This document shows positions 28,155-37,382 of a stretch of 64,000 nucleotides of DNA, piece after piece. The notes beneath the pieces were generated by a model, which saw only the letters and a list, made by a program, of their open reading frames with translations, did not search any database and was not told where the DNA came from. Each line of letters begins with the position of its first letter. Within the stretch, counting starts at the first letter, position 1. Location: positions 186,001-250,000 of the forward strand of contig NZ_SZTO01000003.1 of assembly GCF_013369385.1 (NCBI RefSeq). The letters run 5' to 3'. The DNA comes from Vibrio sp. 05-20-BW147 (lineage in GTDB: Bacteria; Pseudomonadota; Gammaproteobacteria; Enterobacterales; Vibrionaceae). Both the position numbers and the translations under genes were made by a program.

Positions 28155-28325
28155 TTTTAACGGGCAAAGCTACCACTTGATCAATCGGGTCAAGGGTTGC
28201 CATAACTCCGAGCTTAACTTGCTAAGTTATTTGGCATCAAGTGCTGAATAATACGCGGCTTAAGCCAGTGGCAAAAGGTCACAAGGGCGTACTTGGAAAT
28301 GACTACGCCTCCCGTGTTTGGAAAG
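28155..28325 (+). promoter_or_regulatory. Structured moaA leader, probable molybdenum-cofactor riboswitch
   Basis: The 5' region of moaA folds into nested helices: an outer 8-bp stem CACTTGAT/ATCAAGTG (28174-28181 with 28236-28243), an inner GCCATAACT/AAGTTATTTGGC stem, a GGCTTAAGCC hairpin, and GGCGTA/TACGCC (28286-28291 with 28304-28309). The last segment, GACTACGCCTCC just before the ribosome site, resembles my recollection of the Moco RNA motif in front of E. coli moaA. Binding of cofactor would mask the Shine-Dalgarno AAAGG. The identification is by context and partial recall; a covariance search is needed. Confidence 0.65.
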
Positions 28326-28332
28326 GTGTTCC

Positions 28333-29322
28333 GTGGCGCAACAATTCGAAGATAGATTCCACCGCAAATTCTATTACTTGCGTCTGTCTGTGACGGATGT
28401 GTGTAATTTCAAATGTACTTACTGTTTACCTGATGGTTACCAACCTTCGGGGCAGAAAAACTCGTCTTTTTTAAACCTCGCTGAAATTCGCCGTATCGTA
28501 AAAGCCTTTGCCGATTGCGGAACAAGTAAAGTGCGTATTACTGGCGGAGAGCCAAGTCTGCGCAAAGATTTTACGGACATTATCCATACAGTTGCTTCAA
28601 CTCAGGGCATCAAACGAGTGGCCACGACTACCAATGGCTATCGGATGGAAAAACACATTGGTGAATGGCGAGACGCTGGTCTGAATCAGATTAATGTCAG
28701 CGTGGATAGTTTGGATCCTCGCATGTTCCACCAAATCACCGGCGAAAACAAATTTCACCAAGTGATGGCAGGGATTGATCGTGCGTTCGACGTGGGTTTT
28801 GAACAAGTGAAAGTCAACGTTGTGTTGATGAAAGATCTCAACCACAACGAGTTGCCTGCGTTTTTACATTGGATTAAAGATCGCCCCATCCAATTGCGTT
28901 TTATCGAACTGATGCAAACTGGCGAAATGGACGAGCTGTTTCAACAGCATCATGTATCTGGTGTCTCCATTCGAAATCATCTCATCGCTAATGGTTGGCT
29001 GCTGAAAGTCAAAGCCGTTAACGATGGCCCAGCACAGGTGTTCGTGCATCCAGATTATCAAGGTGAAATTGGCCTCATCATGCCGTATGAGAAAGATTTT
29101 TGTGCGAGTTGTAATCGCCTGAGAGTATCAGCCAAAGGCAAATTGCACTTATGTCTATTTGGTGACCGAGGTGTCGAGCTCAGAGATTTGCTCCAACAGG
29201 ACTCTCAGGAGTCAGCACTTATTGAACGAATTCAAACGGAGCTGCAAACCAAATCCGTGAGCCATTTCTTAAACGATGGCAATACCGGCATGACGCCACA
29301 TTTGGCTTCAATTGGCGGCTGA
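28333..29322 (+). CDS. moaA: GTP 3',8-cyclase (molybdopterin biosynthesis MoaA)
   Basis: Radical-SAM enzyme for the first step of molybdenum-cofactor synthesis, converting GTP to 3',8-cyclo-7,8-dihydro-GTP. The 329-residue protein has the N-terminal cluster CNFKCTYC, the C-terminal cluster [18 protein letters not shown] that binds GTP, and the required Gly-Gly end. GTG 28333 is taken as start: AAAGG lies six bases upstream and it gives MAQQFEDRF; the TTG at 28318 is inside the leader structure. It heads moaABCDE. Confidence 0.96.
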   Translation: MAQQFEDRFHRKFYYLRLSVTDVCNFKCTYCLPDGYQPSGQKNSSFLNLAEIRRIVKAFADCGTSKVRITGGEPSLRKDFTDIIHTVASTQGIKRVATTTNGYRMEKHIGEWRDAGLNQINVSVDSLDPRMFHQITGENKFHQVMAGIDRAFDVGFEQVKVNVVLMKDLNHNELPAFLHWIKDRPIQLRFIELMQTGEMDELFQQHHVSGVSIRNHLIANGWLLKVKAVNDGPAQVFVHPDYQGEIGLIMPYEKDFCASCNRLRVSAKGKLHLCLFGDRGVELRDLLQQDSQESALIERIQTELQTKSVSHFLNDGNTGMTPHLASIGG

Positions 29323-29400
29323 TCCGCAAAATCAAATAATCCAGCTAGCAATCACTAATTGCTAGCGACGCAACCAATTTAACTGAGAGAAGGTGAACAC

Positions 29401-29913
29401 ATGGGTCACGCAGAAAGTAAATTCCAAGCCGCTAATATCGCGGTTCTCACTGTTTCTGATACACGTACAGAAGAAAATGATACTTCAGGTGCTTACCTCG
29501 TTGAAAATGCGAAAGAAGCGGGTCACAACGTTGTTGATAAGCAGATTGTTATCGATGATATGTATAAGATTCGCGCCATTGTTTCACAGTGGATCGCAGA
29601 TGAAAACGTGCAAGCGATCATGATCACTGGTGGTACCGGATTCACTTCTCGCGACAGTACTCCTGAAGCTCTAAAACCGCTTTTCGACAAAGAGGTTGAA
29701 GGTTTTGGTGAGTTGTTCCGTCTTGTTTCTTATGAAGAAATTGGCACTTCGACGATTCAATCTCGTGCGATTGCCGGTTTTGCAAATCATACAGTGATTT
29801 TTGCTATGCCTGGCTCAACGGGGGCTTGTCGTACGGGTTGGACTAAAATCATCAAGCAACAATTGGATGCGAGCCATCGTCCTTGCAACTTTATGCCTCA
29901 CCTGAGCGTATAA
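29401..29913 (+). CDS. moaB: Molybdenum cofactor biosynthesis protein MoaB
   Basis: A 170-residue MogA/MoaB-fold protein that binds molybdopterin and is expected to adenylylate or insert the metal, depending on the organism. Family motifs are [22 protein letters not shown] and [14 protein letters not shown]. Preceded by GAGAGAAGG before the ATG. It is 78 bases after moaA and 10 bases before moaC. Confidence 0.94.
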   Translation: MGHAESKFQAANIAVLTVSDTRTEENDTSGAYLVENAKEAGHNVVDKQIVIDDMYKIRAIVSQWIADENVQAIMITGGTGFTSRDSTPEALKPLFDKEVEGFGELFRLVSYEEIGTSTIQSRAIAGFANHTVIFAMPGSTGACRTGWTKIIKQQLDASHRPCNFMPHLSV

Positions 29914-29923
29914 AGGAGAGCCC

Positions 29924-30403
29924 ATGAGCCAGTTTACTCACATCAACGCCTCTGGCGAAGCAAACATGGTGGATGTGTCTGCCAAAGCTGAAACGGTACG
30001 CGAAGCACGTGCGGAAGCGTTTGTGCATATGGCACCAGAGACATTACAGCTTATTGTTTCTGGTCAGCATCACAAAGGGGATGTGTTTGCCACGGCGAGA
30101 ATCGCAGGCATACAAGCGGCGAAGAAAACTTGGGATTTGATCCCATTGTGTCATCCGTTATTGCTGTCAAAAGTGGAAGTACAGCTAGAAGCCATCGAAG
30201 CGGAAAATAAAGTGCGTATCGAATCGGTTTGCAAGCTAGCGGGAAAAACGGGTGTCGAGATGGAAGCGCTGACCGCAGCGTCGGTCGCCGCTCTGACAAT
30301 TTACGATATGTGTAAAGCGATACAAAAAGACATGGTGATTGGCCCTGTGCGCTTGTTAGAGAAAACGGGTGGTAAGTCTGGACACTTTAAGGTAGAAGCA
30401 TGA
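29924..30403 (+). CDS. moaC: Cyclic pyranopterin monophosphate synthase
   Basis: A 159-residue enzyme completing the conversion of the MoaA product to cPMP. It has [16 protein letters not shown] near the start, [15 protein letters not shown] with the conserved active-site His, and the C-terminal KTGGKSGHF lysine segment. The reading frame overlaps moaD through ATGA at 30400. Confidence 0.96.
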   Translation: MSQFTHINASGEANMVDVSAKAETVREARAEAFVHMAPETLQLIVSGQHHKGDVFATARIAGIQAAKKTWDLIPLCHPLLLSKVEVQLEAIEAENKVRIESVCKLAGKTGVEMEALTAASVAALTIYDMCKAIQKDMVIGPVRLLEKTGGKSGHFKVEA

Positions 30404-30645
30404 TTACAGTTTTATTCTTCGCTCAAACCCGTGAGTTGGTGGGAGTGGACTCGATAGAAGTGGAGCCAAACTTTGTTACTGTTGAATCACTTCGCTCGTA
30501 TTTGGCGGAGCAAGAAGGGAAGTGGGCGCTTGCTTTAGAGGCGGGCAAATTACTTGCTGCAGTCAATCAGTCGATCGTTCCACTGGAAACAACACTGCAA
30601 GATGGTGACGAAGTGGCCTTTTTCCCTCCCGTGACAGGGGGGTAA
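30400..30645 (+). CDS. moaD: Molybdopterin synthase small subunit
   Basis: An 81-residue ubiquitin-fold sulfur carrier ending in PPVTGG; the C-terminal Gly-Gly is adenylylated and thiocarboxylated, then delivers sulfur to cPMP in the MoaD2-MoaE2 complex. Start overlaps the moaC stop, and moaE begins two bases after its stop. Confidence 0.96.
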   Translation: MITVLFFAQTRELVGVDSIEVEPNFVTVESLRSYLAEQEGKWALALEAGKLLAAVNQSIVPLETTLQDGDEVAFFPPVTGG

Positions 30646-30646
30646 C

Positions 30647-31102
30647 GTGGATAATCGTATCTCAGTTCAAGTCGAAGATTTCGACATCGCAGCAGAGTAT
30701 TCACTCTTATCTCAAGGGACAGAGGCTGGGGCTGTTGTCACGTTTGTTGGCAAAGTTCGCGACATGAACTTGGGTGATAACGTGCTTGGTCTATCCTTAG
30801 AGCATTACCCTGGTATGACAGAAAAAGCGTTAGGAGAGATCTGTGATCAAGCAGAACAGCGTTGGCCTCTACTGAATGTTCGCGTTATTCACCGAGTGGG
30901 TGATCTCGATATTGGCGATCAAATTGTCTATGTCGGTGTTTCAAGCGCACATCGCGGCGCCGCTTTTGAAGCTTGTGAGTTTGTGATGGATTATCTCAAA
31001 ACCAAAGCGCCATTTTGGAAGAAAGAGCGAACCACAGAAGCAACAAGATGGGTAGAATCGAGAGCATCGGATAAGCAAGCCGCTGATCGATGGCACTCTT
31101 AG
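30647..31102 (+). CDS. moaE: Molybdopterin synthase large subunit
   Basis: A 151-residue catalytic subunit that adds two sulfurs to cPMP. FVGKVRDMN and LEHYPGMTEK at the N-terminal third, HRVGDLDIGD, and the C-terminal KTKAPFWKKE with the catalytic lysines are visible. It starts with GTG, with GGGGGG about seven bases upstream, directly after moaD. The terminator at 31134 ends the operon. Confidence 0.95.
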   Translation: MDNRISVQVEDFDIAAEYSLLSQGTEAGAVVTFVGKVRDMNLGDNVLGLSLEHYPGMTEKALGEICDQAEQRWPLLNVRVIHRVGDLDIGDQIVYVGVSSAHRGAAFEACEFVMDYLKTKAPFWKKERTTEATRWVESRASDKQAADRWHS

Positions 31103-31133
31103 CCTCAAGCAAATCAACACAATGCCGAACTAA

Positions 31134-31165
31134 CAAAAACGATGGTTATCCCCGTCGTTTTTTTA
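31134..31165 (+). terminator. Terminator of the moa operon
   Basis: AAAACGATGG and CCGTCGTTTT form a stem with a G-T pair and a short loop, followed by seven T. Confidence 0.75.
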
Positions 31166-31638
31166 TGCTGATGGAACACAATATGTACGCTCACTATTTT
31201 ATGGAACGTAATTTCGGTTCAGTGACTACCTTCACACTCTCCACTTTTCTAACAAAACAATCGTCATAATTCGTTAGACGATATGTATCTTAAATGTTAA
31301 TTTTTTATCGATTGTCTAGCACAAGATGCTATCATCTGGTTATTTTTTAGATTAATTGGCACTTATAGCTACTGCTTATTGATTGGGTAAATGAAAATAA
31401 CCGCAAGAAATTAATATGCTGGAATAAGGTGCTACACAATAGGGTAATGCTTAGGATTATTGAGTTTTTTGCTACATTTTTATGGCAAATTACTTCAATG
31501 ATTGCTAATGTGTGCCGCAATCTCTACGAATCTTTTGATGTCTTCAGTTCTAAAACGAAGCTAAAAAGTTCTAAAACACTGCCGTTCAGTGTTAAACAGA
31601 GAAGTCATGGATGCAAAAATAAAACTTGGAGTTTATGC
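31166..31638 (+). other. Long leader region of oppA
   Basis: About 470 bp of AT-rich sequence before oppA. The oppA frame is open through 31429, but that extension lacks oppA similarity and the signal peptide starts only at 31639. A hairpin AACACTG-CCGTT-CAGTGTT (31575-31593) lies about 45 bp before the start codon. A long leader is a plausible target for GcvB-type sRNA control, known for oppA elsewhere. No promoter could be fixed. Confidence 0.4.
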
Positions 31639-33270
31639 ATGTATAAGAACAAAATCACACAAGCACTTCTTCTTGGTGCTGGTCTAACATTCGCAACAAC
31701 CTCTCTTTCTGCCTTTGCGGCAAACGTACCTGCTGGAACGAAACTAGCTGCTAAACAAGAACTTGTTCGTGGTAACGGTACTGAAGTTGCCTCACTTGAT
31801 CCGCACAAAACCGAAGGTGTTCCAGAGTCGAACGTTATTCGTGACCTGTTAGAAGGTCTAGTAAACCAGGACGCTAATGGTAATGTAATCCCAGGCGTAG
31901 CAGAAAGTTGGGAAACAACAGACAACCAGACTTTCACTTTCCATCTACGTAAAGATGCAAAATGGTCTAATGGCGACCCTGTTACCGCGGAAGACTTCGT
32001 ATACAGCTGGCAACGTGCTGTCGATCCAGCAACGGCATCGCCATACTCTTGGTATATGGAATACACCAAGATGAAAAACGCCAAAGAGATCATCGCTGGA
32101 CAGAAAGATAAGTCAACGTTGGGCGCGAAAGCTCTTGATGACAAAACGCTTGTTGTTGAGCTTGAAGCTCCAGTTCCTTATTTCGTCATGATGATGGGAC
32201 ACACCACGACTAAGCCAATTCACAAAGCAACGGTTGAAAAATTTGGCGATCAGTGGACCAAAGCAGAGAATTATGTCGGCAATGGTGCATTTGTTCTCGA
32301 TAAGTGGGTAGTGAATGAGCGCCTTGAGCTAAAACGCAATGCTCAGTACTGGGATGACAAAAACACGGTTCTGACTAAGATGACTTACTTGCCAATTGAA
32401 AACCAAGTGGCAGAAATGAACCGTTTCCTATCTGGCGAGATCCACATTACCAATGAACTGCCACTGGAGCACTTTAAACGTCTTCAGAAAGAGCACTCTG
32501 AGTCCGTTCAAGTGAAAGGTGATTTGTGTACTTATTACTACGGTTTCAACAACGCTAAAGCGCCATTTGATGATGTTCGTGTACGTAAAGCACTTTCTTA
32601 CGCAATCGATCGTGATGTAATTTCAAACGCGATTCTTGGTCAAGGTCAAAAACCAGCGTACTTCTTGACGCCAGAAATCACAGCAGGTTTCAGCCCAGAG
32701 ATGCCAGCTTACGGCAAGATGACGCAGAAAGAGCGTATTGCTGAAGCGAAGAAACTGTTGGAAGAAGCGGGCTACTCAAAAGCTAACCCATTGAAATTCA
32801 CGCTACTTTACAACACTTCTGAGAACCACAAGAAAATTGCTACCGCGATCCAATCTATGTGGAAAACCAGCCTTGGTGTTGACATTGCGTTGGAAAACCA
32901 AGAGTGGAAAACTTACCTAGATACTCGTCGCCAAGGTAACTTTGATGTGACTCGCGCGGGTTGGTGTGGTGACTACAACGAAGCGTCATCATTCTTGACT
33001 CTTATGAAGTCCAACAACTCTTCAAATGATCCTAAGTATCAGAGTGCAGAGTATGATGCAGTGATGGCAAAAGCGATCGCATCGACTTCAGAAGAAGAGC
33101 GCCAAAAACTTTACGTTGAAGCAGAAAAGCTACTGGCGCGTGATATGCCAATCGCTCCTATCTACCAGTACGTTAAATCACGCTTAGTGTCGCCTGCAGT
33201 GGGTGGTTACCCATACAACAACGCGGAAGACAAAATTTACGCGAAAGATTTGTACATCAAAGCCAACTAA
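31639..33270 (+). CDS. oppA: Periplasmic oligopeptide-binding protein
   Basis: Peptide receptor of the Opp ABC importer. The 543-residue protein has a signal peptide with a hydrophobic core and AFA-A cleavage near residue 27, then the SBP_bac_5 domain: a segment like GTEVASLDPHKTEGVPE early, the WETTDNQTFTFHLRKDAKWSNG family signature, and ALSYAIDRDVI later. Length equals E. coli OppA. GGAG lies seven bases before ATG 31639. It is the first gene of oppABCDF and is followed by a strong intercistronic hairpin. Confidence 0.96.
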   Translation: MYKNKITQALLLGAGLTFATTSLSAFAANVPAGTKLAAKQELVRGNGTEVASLDPHKTEGVPESNVIRDLLEGLVNQDANGNVIPGVAESWETTDNQTFTFHLRKDAKWSNGDPVTAEDFVYSWQRAVDPATASPYSWYMEYTKMKNAKEIIAGQKDKSTLGAKALDDKTLVVELEAPVPYFVMMMGHTTTKPIHKATVEKFGDQWTKAENYVGNGAFVLDKWVVNERLELKRNAQYWDDKNTVLTKMTYLPIENQVAEMNRFLSGEIHITNELPLEHFKRLQKEHSESVQVKGDLCTYYYGFNNAKAPFDDVRVRKALSYAIDRDVISNAILGQGQKPAYFLTPEITAGFSPEMPAYGKMTQKERIAEAKKLLEEAGYSKANPLKFTLLYNTSENHKKIATAIQSMWKTSLGVDIALENQEWKTYLDTRRQGNFDVTRAGWCGDYNEASSFLTLMKSNNSSNDPKYQSAEYDAVMAKAIASTSEEERQKLYVEAEKLLARDMPIAPIYQYVKSRLVSPAVGGYPYNNAEDKIYAKDLYIKAN

Positions 33271-33295
33271 TCGGCAAATAAAACTATAACTATAT

Positions 33296-33337
33296 AGACA
33301 CTGCATGTGGTACACACATGCAGCGTCTGTTTTCATT
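33296..33337 (+). terminator. Intercistronic hairpin between oppA and oppB
   Basis: AGACACTGCATGTG and CACATGCAGCGTCT form a 14-base stem with one mismatch around a short loop, followed by GTTTTCATTT. The weak T-run suggests partial termination or mRNA protection, which would favour the binding protein over the permease. Confidence 0.7.
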
Positions 33338-33367
33338 TAAACTGTCACAGACTGAAAGAGTGAGTTT

Positions 33368-34288
33368 ATGCTTAAATTCATCGCAAAAAGGATATTTGAA
33401 GCGATCCCAACCATGTTGGTGTTGATCACAATATCTTTCTTTCTTATGCGCTATGCGCCAGGTAACCCATTTTCATCAGAGCGTCCTTTGCCACCAGAAG
33501 TAATGGCCAACATCAACGCCAAGTATGGCTTAGATAAGCCAGTTTCTGAGCAATACTTAACGTATCTCACCAATATCGTTCAGGGTGATTTTGGTCCTTC
33601 ATTCAAATACAAAGACTATACGGTTAACGAACTGATTGCGGGTGCTTTGCCAGTATCAGTAAAAATCGGTTTAGCCGCGTTTTTTTTCACCGTGATAATG
33701 GGGGTTACGGTTGGAACCATAGCGGCATTGAGGCAAAACACCTGGGTTGATTACACGATAATGTCGACCGCGATGCTCGGAGTCGTCATGCCATCGTTTG
33801 TGTTAGCCCCAGTATTGATTTACATCTTCTCCATAAACTTAGGTTGGTTCCCCGCTGGTGGTTGGCATGATGGTGGTTTCAAGTACATGGCACTGCCAGT
33901 GCTAGGTATGTCGTTATTGTATGTAGCAACTTTTGCTCGTATTACCCGTGGTTCAATGATTGAAACACTCAACAGCAACTTTATTCGTACGGCTCGTTCT
34001 AAAGGTCTTAGCTACAGTTACATCGTAGTAAAACATGCCCTTAAACCGGCTATGTTACCTGTTGTTTCCTATATGGGGCCTGCCTTTGTGGGTATCATCA
34101 CGGGTTCTGTTGTTATTGAAACCATTTTTGGTTTGCCGGGTATTGGTAAGCTATTCGTCAACGCGGCATTCAACCGCGATTATTCTCTCGTTATGGGTGT
34201 AACCATTCTTATCGGTTTCCTCTTTATTTTGTTTAACGCGATCGTCGATATCTTATTGGCCTATATCGATCCGAAGATTCGTTACTAA
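33368..34288 (+). CDS. oppB: Oligopeptide ABC transporter permease OppB
   Basis: A 306-residue inner-membrane permease with six helices. The N-terminal MLKFIAKRIFEAIPTMLVLI anchor and the EAA loop (RTARSKGLSYSYIVVKHALKPAMLP) that contacts the ATPases identify the DppB/OppB family. Together with OppC it forms the peptide channel. Confidence 0.96.
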   Translation: MLKFIAKRIFEAIPTMLVLITISFFLMRYAPGNPFSSERPLPPEVMANINAKYGLDKPVSEQYLTYLTNIVQGDFGPSFKYKDYTVNELIAGALPVSVKIGLAAFFFTVIMGVTVGTIAALRQNTWVDYTIMSTAMLGVVMPSFVLAPVLIYIFSINLGWFPAGGWHDGGFKYMALPVLGMSLLYVATFARITRGSMIETLNSNFIRTARSKGLSYSYIVVKHALKPAMLPVVSYMGPAFVGIITGSVVIETIFGLPGIGKLFVNAAFNRDYSLVMGVTILIGFLFILFNAIVDILLAYIDPKIRY

Positions 34289-34301
34289 TTGGGTGAGTAA
34301 T

Positions 34302-35204
34302 ATGTTGACTAAAAAAGAAAATTTAGAAGCGATCGACAACTTCTCGCAAGCGTTGGAAGTGGAAGGTCGCAGTCTTTGGCAAGATGCACGTATCCGTTTT
34401 ATGCGCAATAAAGCGGCAATGGTGAGCCTATTCATTCTGTTTTTGATCACTTTAGCGGTGATTTTTCTGCCGATGTTTTCGGCATATACCTACGAAGATA
34501 CTGATTGGTATGCCATGCACGCAGCGCCTTCTGCTGAACACTGGTTTGGTACCGATGCGCTGGGTCGAGACCTATTTGTTCGAACGCTCGTTGGTGGTCG
34601 TATCTCATTAATGGTCGGCATCATGGGGGCACTCGTAGCGGTGTTGATCGGTACGTTGTATGGCGCGGCATCTGGCTTCATTGGTGGCCGCACTGACCGT
34701 ATTATGATGCGTATTTTGGAAATTCTTTACGCGATCCCATTCATGTTCCTAGTGATTGTACTCGTAACATTTTTTGGCCGTAATATTGTGCTGATTTTTG
34801 TAGCGATAGGTGCGATTGCTTGGCTAGATATGGCACGGATTGTACGTGGCCAAACCTTGAGCTTACGTAGCAAAGAGTTTATTGAAGCGGCGCATGTTTG
34901 TGGTGTGAGCAAGTGGAAAATCATCACTCGCCACATTGTTCCTAATGTGCTGGGCTTGGTTGCTGTTTATTCAACGTTACTTATCCCAAGCATGATTCTG
35001 ACGGAATCTTTCCTTTCTTTCCTTGGTCTAGGTGTACAAGAGCCGATGACGAGTTGGGGCGCGCTTCTGCAAGAAGGCGCGAACACGATGGAAGTAGCCA
35101 TTTGGCAGTTACTTTTCCCAGCTTTATTCATGGTTTTAACGCTATTTTGTTTCAACTATGTCGGTGACGGTTTGCGCGATGCGCTGGATCCAAAAGACCG
35201 ATAA
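34302..35204 (+). CDS. oppC: Oligopeptide ABC transporter permease OppC
   Basis: A 300-residue permease with an OppC-type N-terminus (SLWQDARIRFMRNKAAMVSL), the HWFGTDALGRDLFVRTLVGGR motif, and an EAA loop (IEAAHVCGVSKWKIITRHIVPNV). ATG 34302 was preferred to GTG 34293 because it aligns with E. coli OppC and has GGGTGAG upstream. It lies 13 bases after oppB. Confidence 0.95.
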   Translation: MLTKKENLEAIDNFSQALEVEGRSLWQDARIRFMRNKAAMVSLFILFLITLAVIFLPMFSAYTYEDTDWYAMHAAPSAEHWFGTDALGRDLFVRTLVGGRISLMVGIMGALVAVLIGTLYGAASGFIGGRTDRIMMRILEILYAIPFMFLVIVLVTFFGRNIVLIFVAIGAIAWLDMARIVRGQTLSLRSKEFIEAAHVCGVSKWKIITRHIVPNVLGLVAVYSTLLIPSMILTESFLSFLGLGVQEPMTSWGALLQEGANTMEVAIWQLLFPALFMVLTLFCFNYVGDGLRDALDPKDR

Positions 35205-35229
35205 TTAGAACGATAAGATTAAGGAAGCA

Positions 35230-36204
35230 ATGATGAGCTTATTAGATGTCAAAGATCTGCGCGTCGAATTCACCACGCAAGATGGTATCGTCACCGCAGT
35301 AAACGATTTAAATTTCTCCCTAAAACAAGGTGAGACGCTCGGTATCGTAGGTGAATCGGGCTCGGGTAAGTCGCAAACCGTATTTGCAATCATGGGTCTG
35401 CTGGCCAAAAACGGTATCATTTCTGGCAGCGCAAAGTTCGAAGGTAAAGAAATTCTGAACCTTTCAGAGAAAGAACTGAATAAAGTTCGTGCTGAACAGA
35501 TTGCGATGATCTTCCAAGATCCAATGACCTCGCTGAATCCATACATGAAGGTAAGCGATCAGCTTATGGAAGTGTTGATGCTGCATAAAGGCATGGGTAA
35601 AGCAGAGGCGTTTGAAGAGTCTGTACGCATGCTAGAAGCGGTTAAGATTCCAGAAGCGCGCAAGCGTATTACCATGTACCCGCATGAGTTTTCTGGCGGT
35701 ATGCGTCAGCGAGTGATGATTGCGATGGCGCTATTGTGCCGTCCCAAACTGTTGATCGCCGATGAGCCGACGACTGCGCTTGACGTAACGGTTCAAGCGC
35801 AGATCATGGATCTGCTCAACGAGCTGAAGCAAGAGTTCAACACCGCCATCATCATGATCACCCATGACCTTGGCGTGGTGGCTGGCTCTTGTGACAAAGT
35901 GCTGGTTATGTACGCTGGTCGTACTATGGAATACGGCACAGTAGATGAAATTTTCTACAACCCAAGCCACCCATATGCGGAAGGTCTACTTAAGGCGATC
36001 CCACGTTTGGATACCGAAGGTGAGATTCTGCCAACCATTCCTGGTAACCCGCCAAACCTACTGCGCCTACCGCCTGGCTGCCCTTACCAAGAGCGTTGCC
36101 ATCGCGTAATGGATCGTTGTAAGCGTGAAGCGCCAATCCTGACCCCATTTGCCGATGGTCGTCAACGTGCGTGTTTTTCTGAATGGGAGGCTTGGACAAA
36201 ATGA
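35230..36204 (+). CDS. oppD: Oligopeptide ABC transporter ATPase OppD
   Basis: A 324-residue ATP-binding subunit with Walker A GESGSGKSQ, signature SGGMRQRVMIAMALL, Walker B LLIADEPTTALD and the C-terminal oligopeptide/dipeptide domain containing the CPYQERCHRVMDRC cysteine pattern, which in this family can hold an Fe-S cluster. Two adjacent ATG codons (35230 and 35233) are possible starts. Stop overlaps the oppF start. Confidence 0.96.
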   Translation: MMSLLDVKDLRVEFTTQDGIVTAVNDLNFSLKQGETLGIVGESGSGKSQTVFAIMGLLAKNGIISGSAKFEGKEILNLSEKELNKVRAEQIAMIFQDPMTSLNPYMKVSDQLMEVLMLHKGMGKAEAFEESVRMLEAVKIPEARKRITMYPHEFSGGMRQRVMIAMALLCRPKLLIADEPTTALDVTVQAQIMDLLNELKQEFNTAIIMITHDLGVVAGSCDKVLVMYAGRTMEYGTVDEIFYNPSHPYAEGLLKAIPRLDTEGEILPTIPGNPPNLLRLPPGCPYQERCHRVMDRCKREAPILTPFADGRQRACFSEWEAWTK

Positions 36205-37196
36205 GTGCACAACAGAAAAAAATCCTACTGGATGTTAAAAATCTAAAGGTTCACTTTAGTATCGCCCCTAAATCCGCATGGCCATGGAGTAAACCGTCAA
36301 ATCTAAAAGCGGTTGACGGTGTGAACATTCGTCTTTACGAAGGTGAAACCCTCGGCGTAGTGGGCGAGTCCGGCTGTGGTAAGTCGACTTTCGCACGTGC
36401 CATCATTGGTCTGGTGAACGCGACCGAAGGTGAAGTGGTATGGCTAGGCCAAGACCTCACTAAGATGAAAGAGGTGCAACGTCGCGAAACACGCAAAGAC
36501 ATGCAGATGATTTTCCAAGATCCGCTTGCCTCGCTTAACCCGCGTATGACCATCGGTGACATCATCGCTGAGCCACTAGAAACCTTCTACCCTGAACTTG
36601 GTAAGCAGGAAGTGAAGTCTCGCGTGAAAGAGATGATGGCCAAAGTGGGTCTGCTACCTAACGTGATTAACCGCTATCCACACGAGTTTTCTGGTGGTCA
36701 GTGTCAGCGTATCGGTATTGCACGTGCTCTGATTCTGAATCCGAAAATGATCATCTGTGATGAACCGGTTTCAGCACTAGACGTATCGATCCAGGCTCAG
36801 GTGGTTAACCTTTTGAAAGAGCTGCAAAAAGAGCTAGGCCTTTCTTTGGTGTTCATTGCGCATGACCTTTCGGTGGTAAAACACATTTCTGATCGTGTTT
36901 TGGTGATGTACTTGGGTAATGCGGTTGAACTCGGCACCTCTGAAGCCTTGTTTGCGGACCCTAAACACCCATACACACGCGCATTGATGTCGGCTGTGCC
37001 CATTCCAGATCCAAAGTTGGAGCGCGCGAAAACCATTCAAATGCTTGAAGGCGACCTGCCTTCACCGATGAATCCGCCGTCTGGTTGTGTGTTCCGCACT
37101 CGTTGCCCACAGGCAACAGAGGCGTGTGCGCAAACCAAACCAACGATTCAAGGTAATGACACACACGCAGTGTCTTGTTTACATGTAGAGATGTAA
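36201..37196 (+). CDS. oppF: Oligopeptide ABC transporter ATPase OppF
   Basis: A 331-residue partner ATPase with Walker A GESGCGKST, signature SGGQCQRIGIARAL, Walker B MIICDEPVSALD and a C-terminal CVFRTRCPQATEAC motif. ATG 36201 overlaps the oppD TGA (ATGA), with GGAGG about ten bases upstream. It ends the opp operon before a terminator. Confidence 0.96.
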   Translation: MSAQQKKILLDVKNLKVHFSIAPKSAWPWSKPSNLKAVDGVNIRLYEGETLGVVGESGCGKSTFARAIIGLVNATEGEVVWLGQDLTKMKEVQRRETRKDMQMIFQDPLASLNPRMTIGDIIAEPLETFYPELGKQEVKSRVKEMMAKVGLLPNVINRYPHEFSGGQCQRIGIARALILNPKMIICDEPVSALDVSIQAQVVNLLKELQKELGLSLVFIAHDLSVVKHISDRVLVMYLGNAVELGTSEALFADPKHPYTRALMSAVPIPDPKLERAKTIQMLEGDLPSPMNPPSGCVFRTRCPQATEACAQTKPTIQGNDTHAVSCLHVEM

Positions 37197-37220
37197 CGTA
37201 ATTCAGCCTGTGACGGGCTT

Positions 37221-37253
37221 AAGCGCGGTTTCTTTATGAGCCGCGCTTTTTTT
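37221..37253 (+). terminator. Terminator of the opp operon
   Basis: AAGCGCGG and CCGCGCTT form an 8-bp stem with a 12-base loop, followed by TTTTTT. Confidence 0.85.
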
Positions 37254-37382
37254 ATCTCTATTATTTGAGTTCAATCCTGCCTTGTCGGCGATACGTTCAA
37301 ATTTTTCGAATATCACTTGCAAATATTAGCGCTTAATAAATCACGTCCTTTTCCTATACTGAGAAAAAAGTGAGGAGGGTTC

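Noticed and set aside
31429..31638. 70-codon N-terminal extension of oppA
   Set aside because: The extension lacks similarity and precedes a perfect signal peptide with its own Shine-Dalgarno at 31639.
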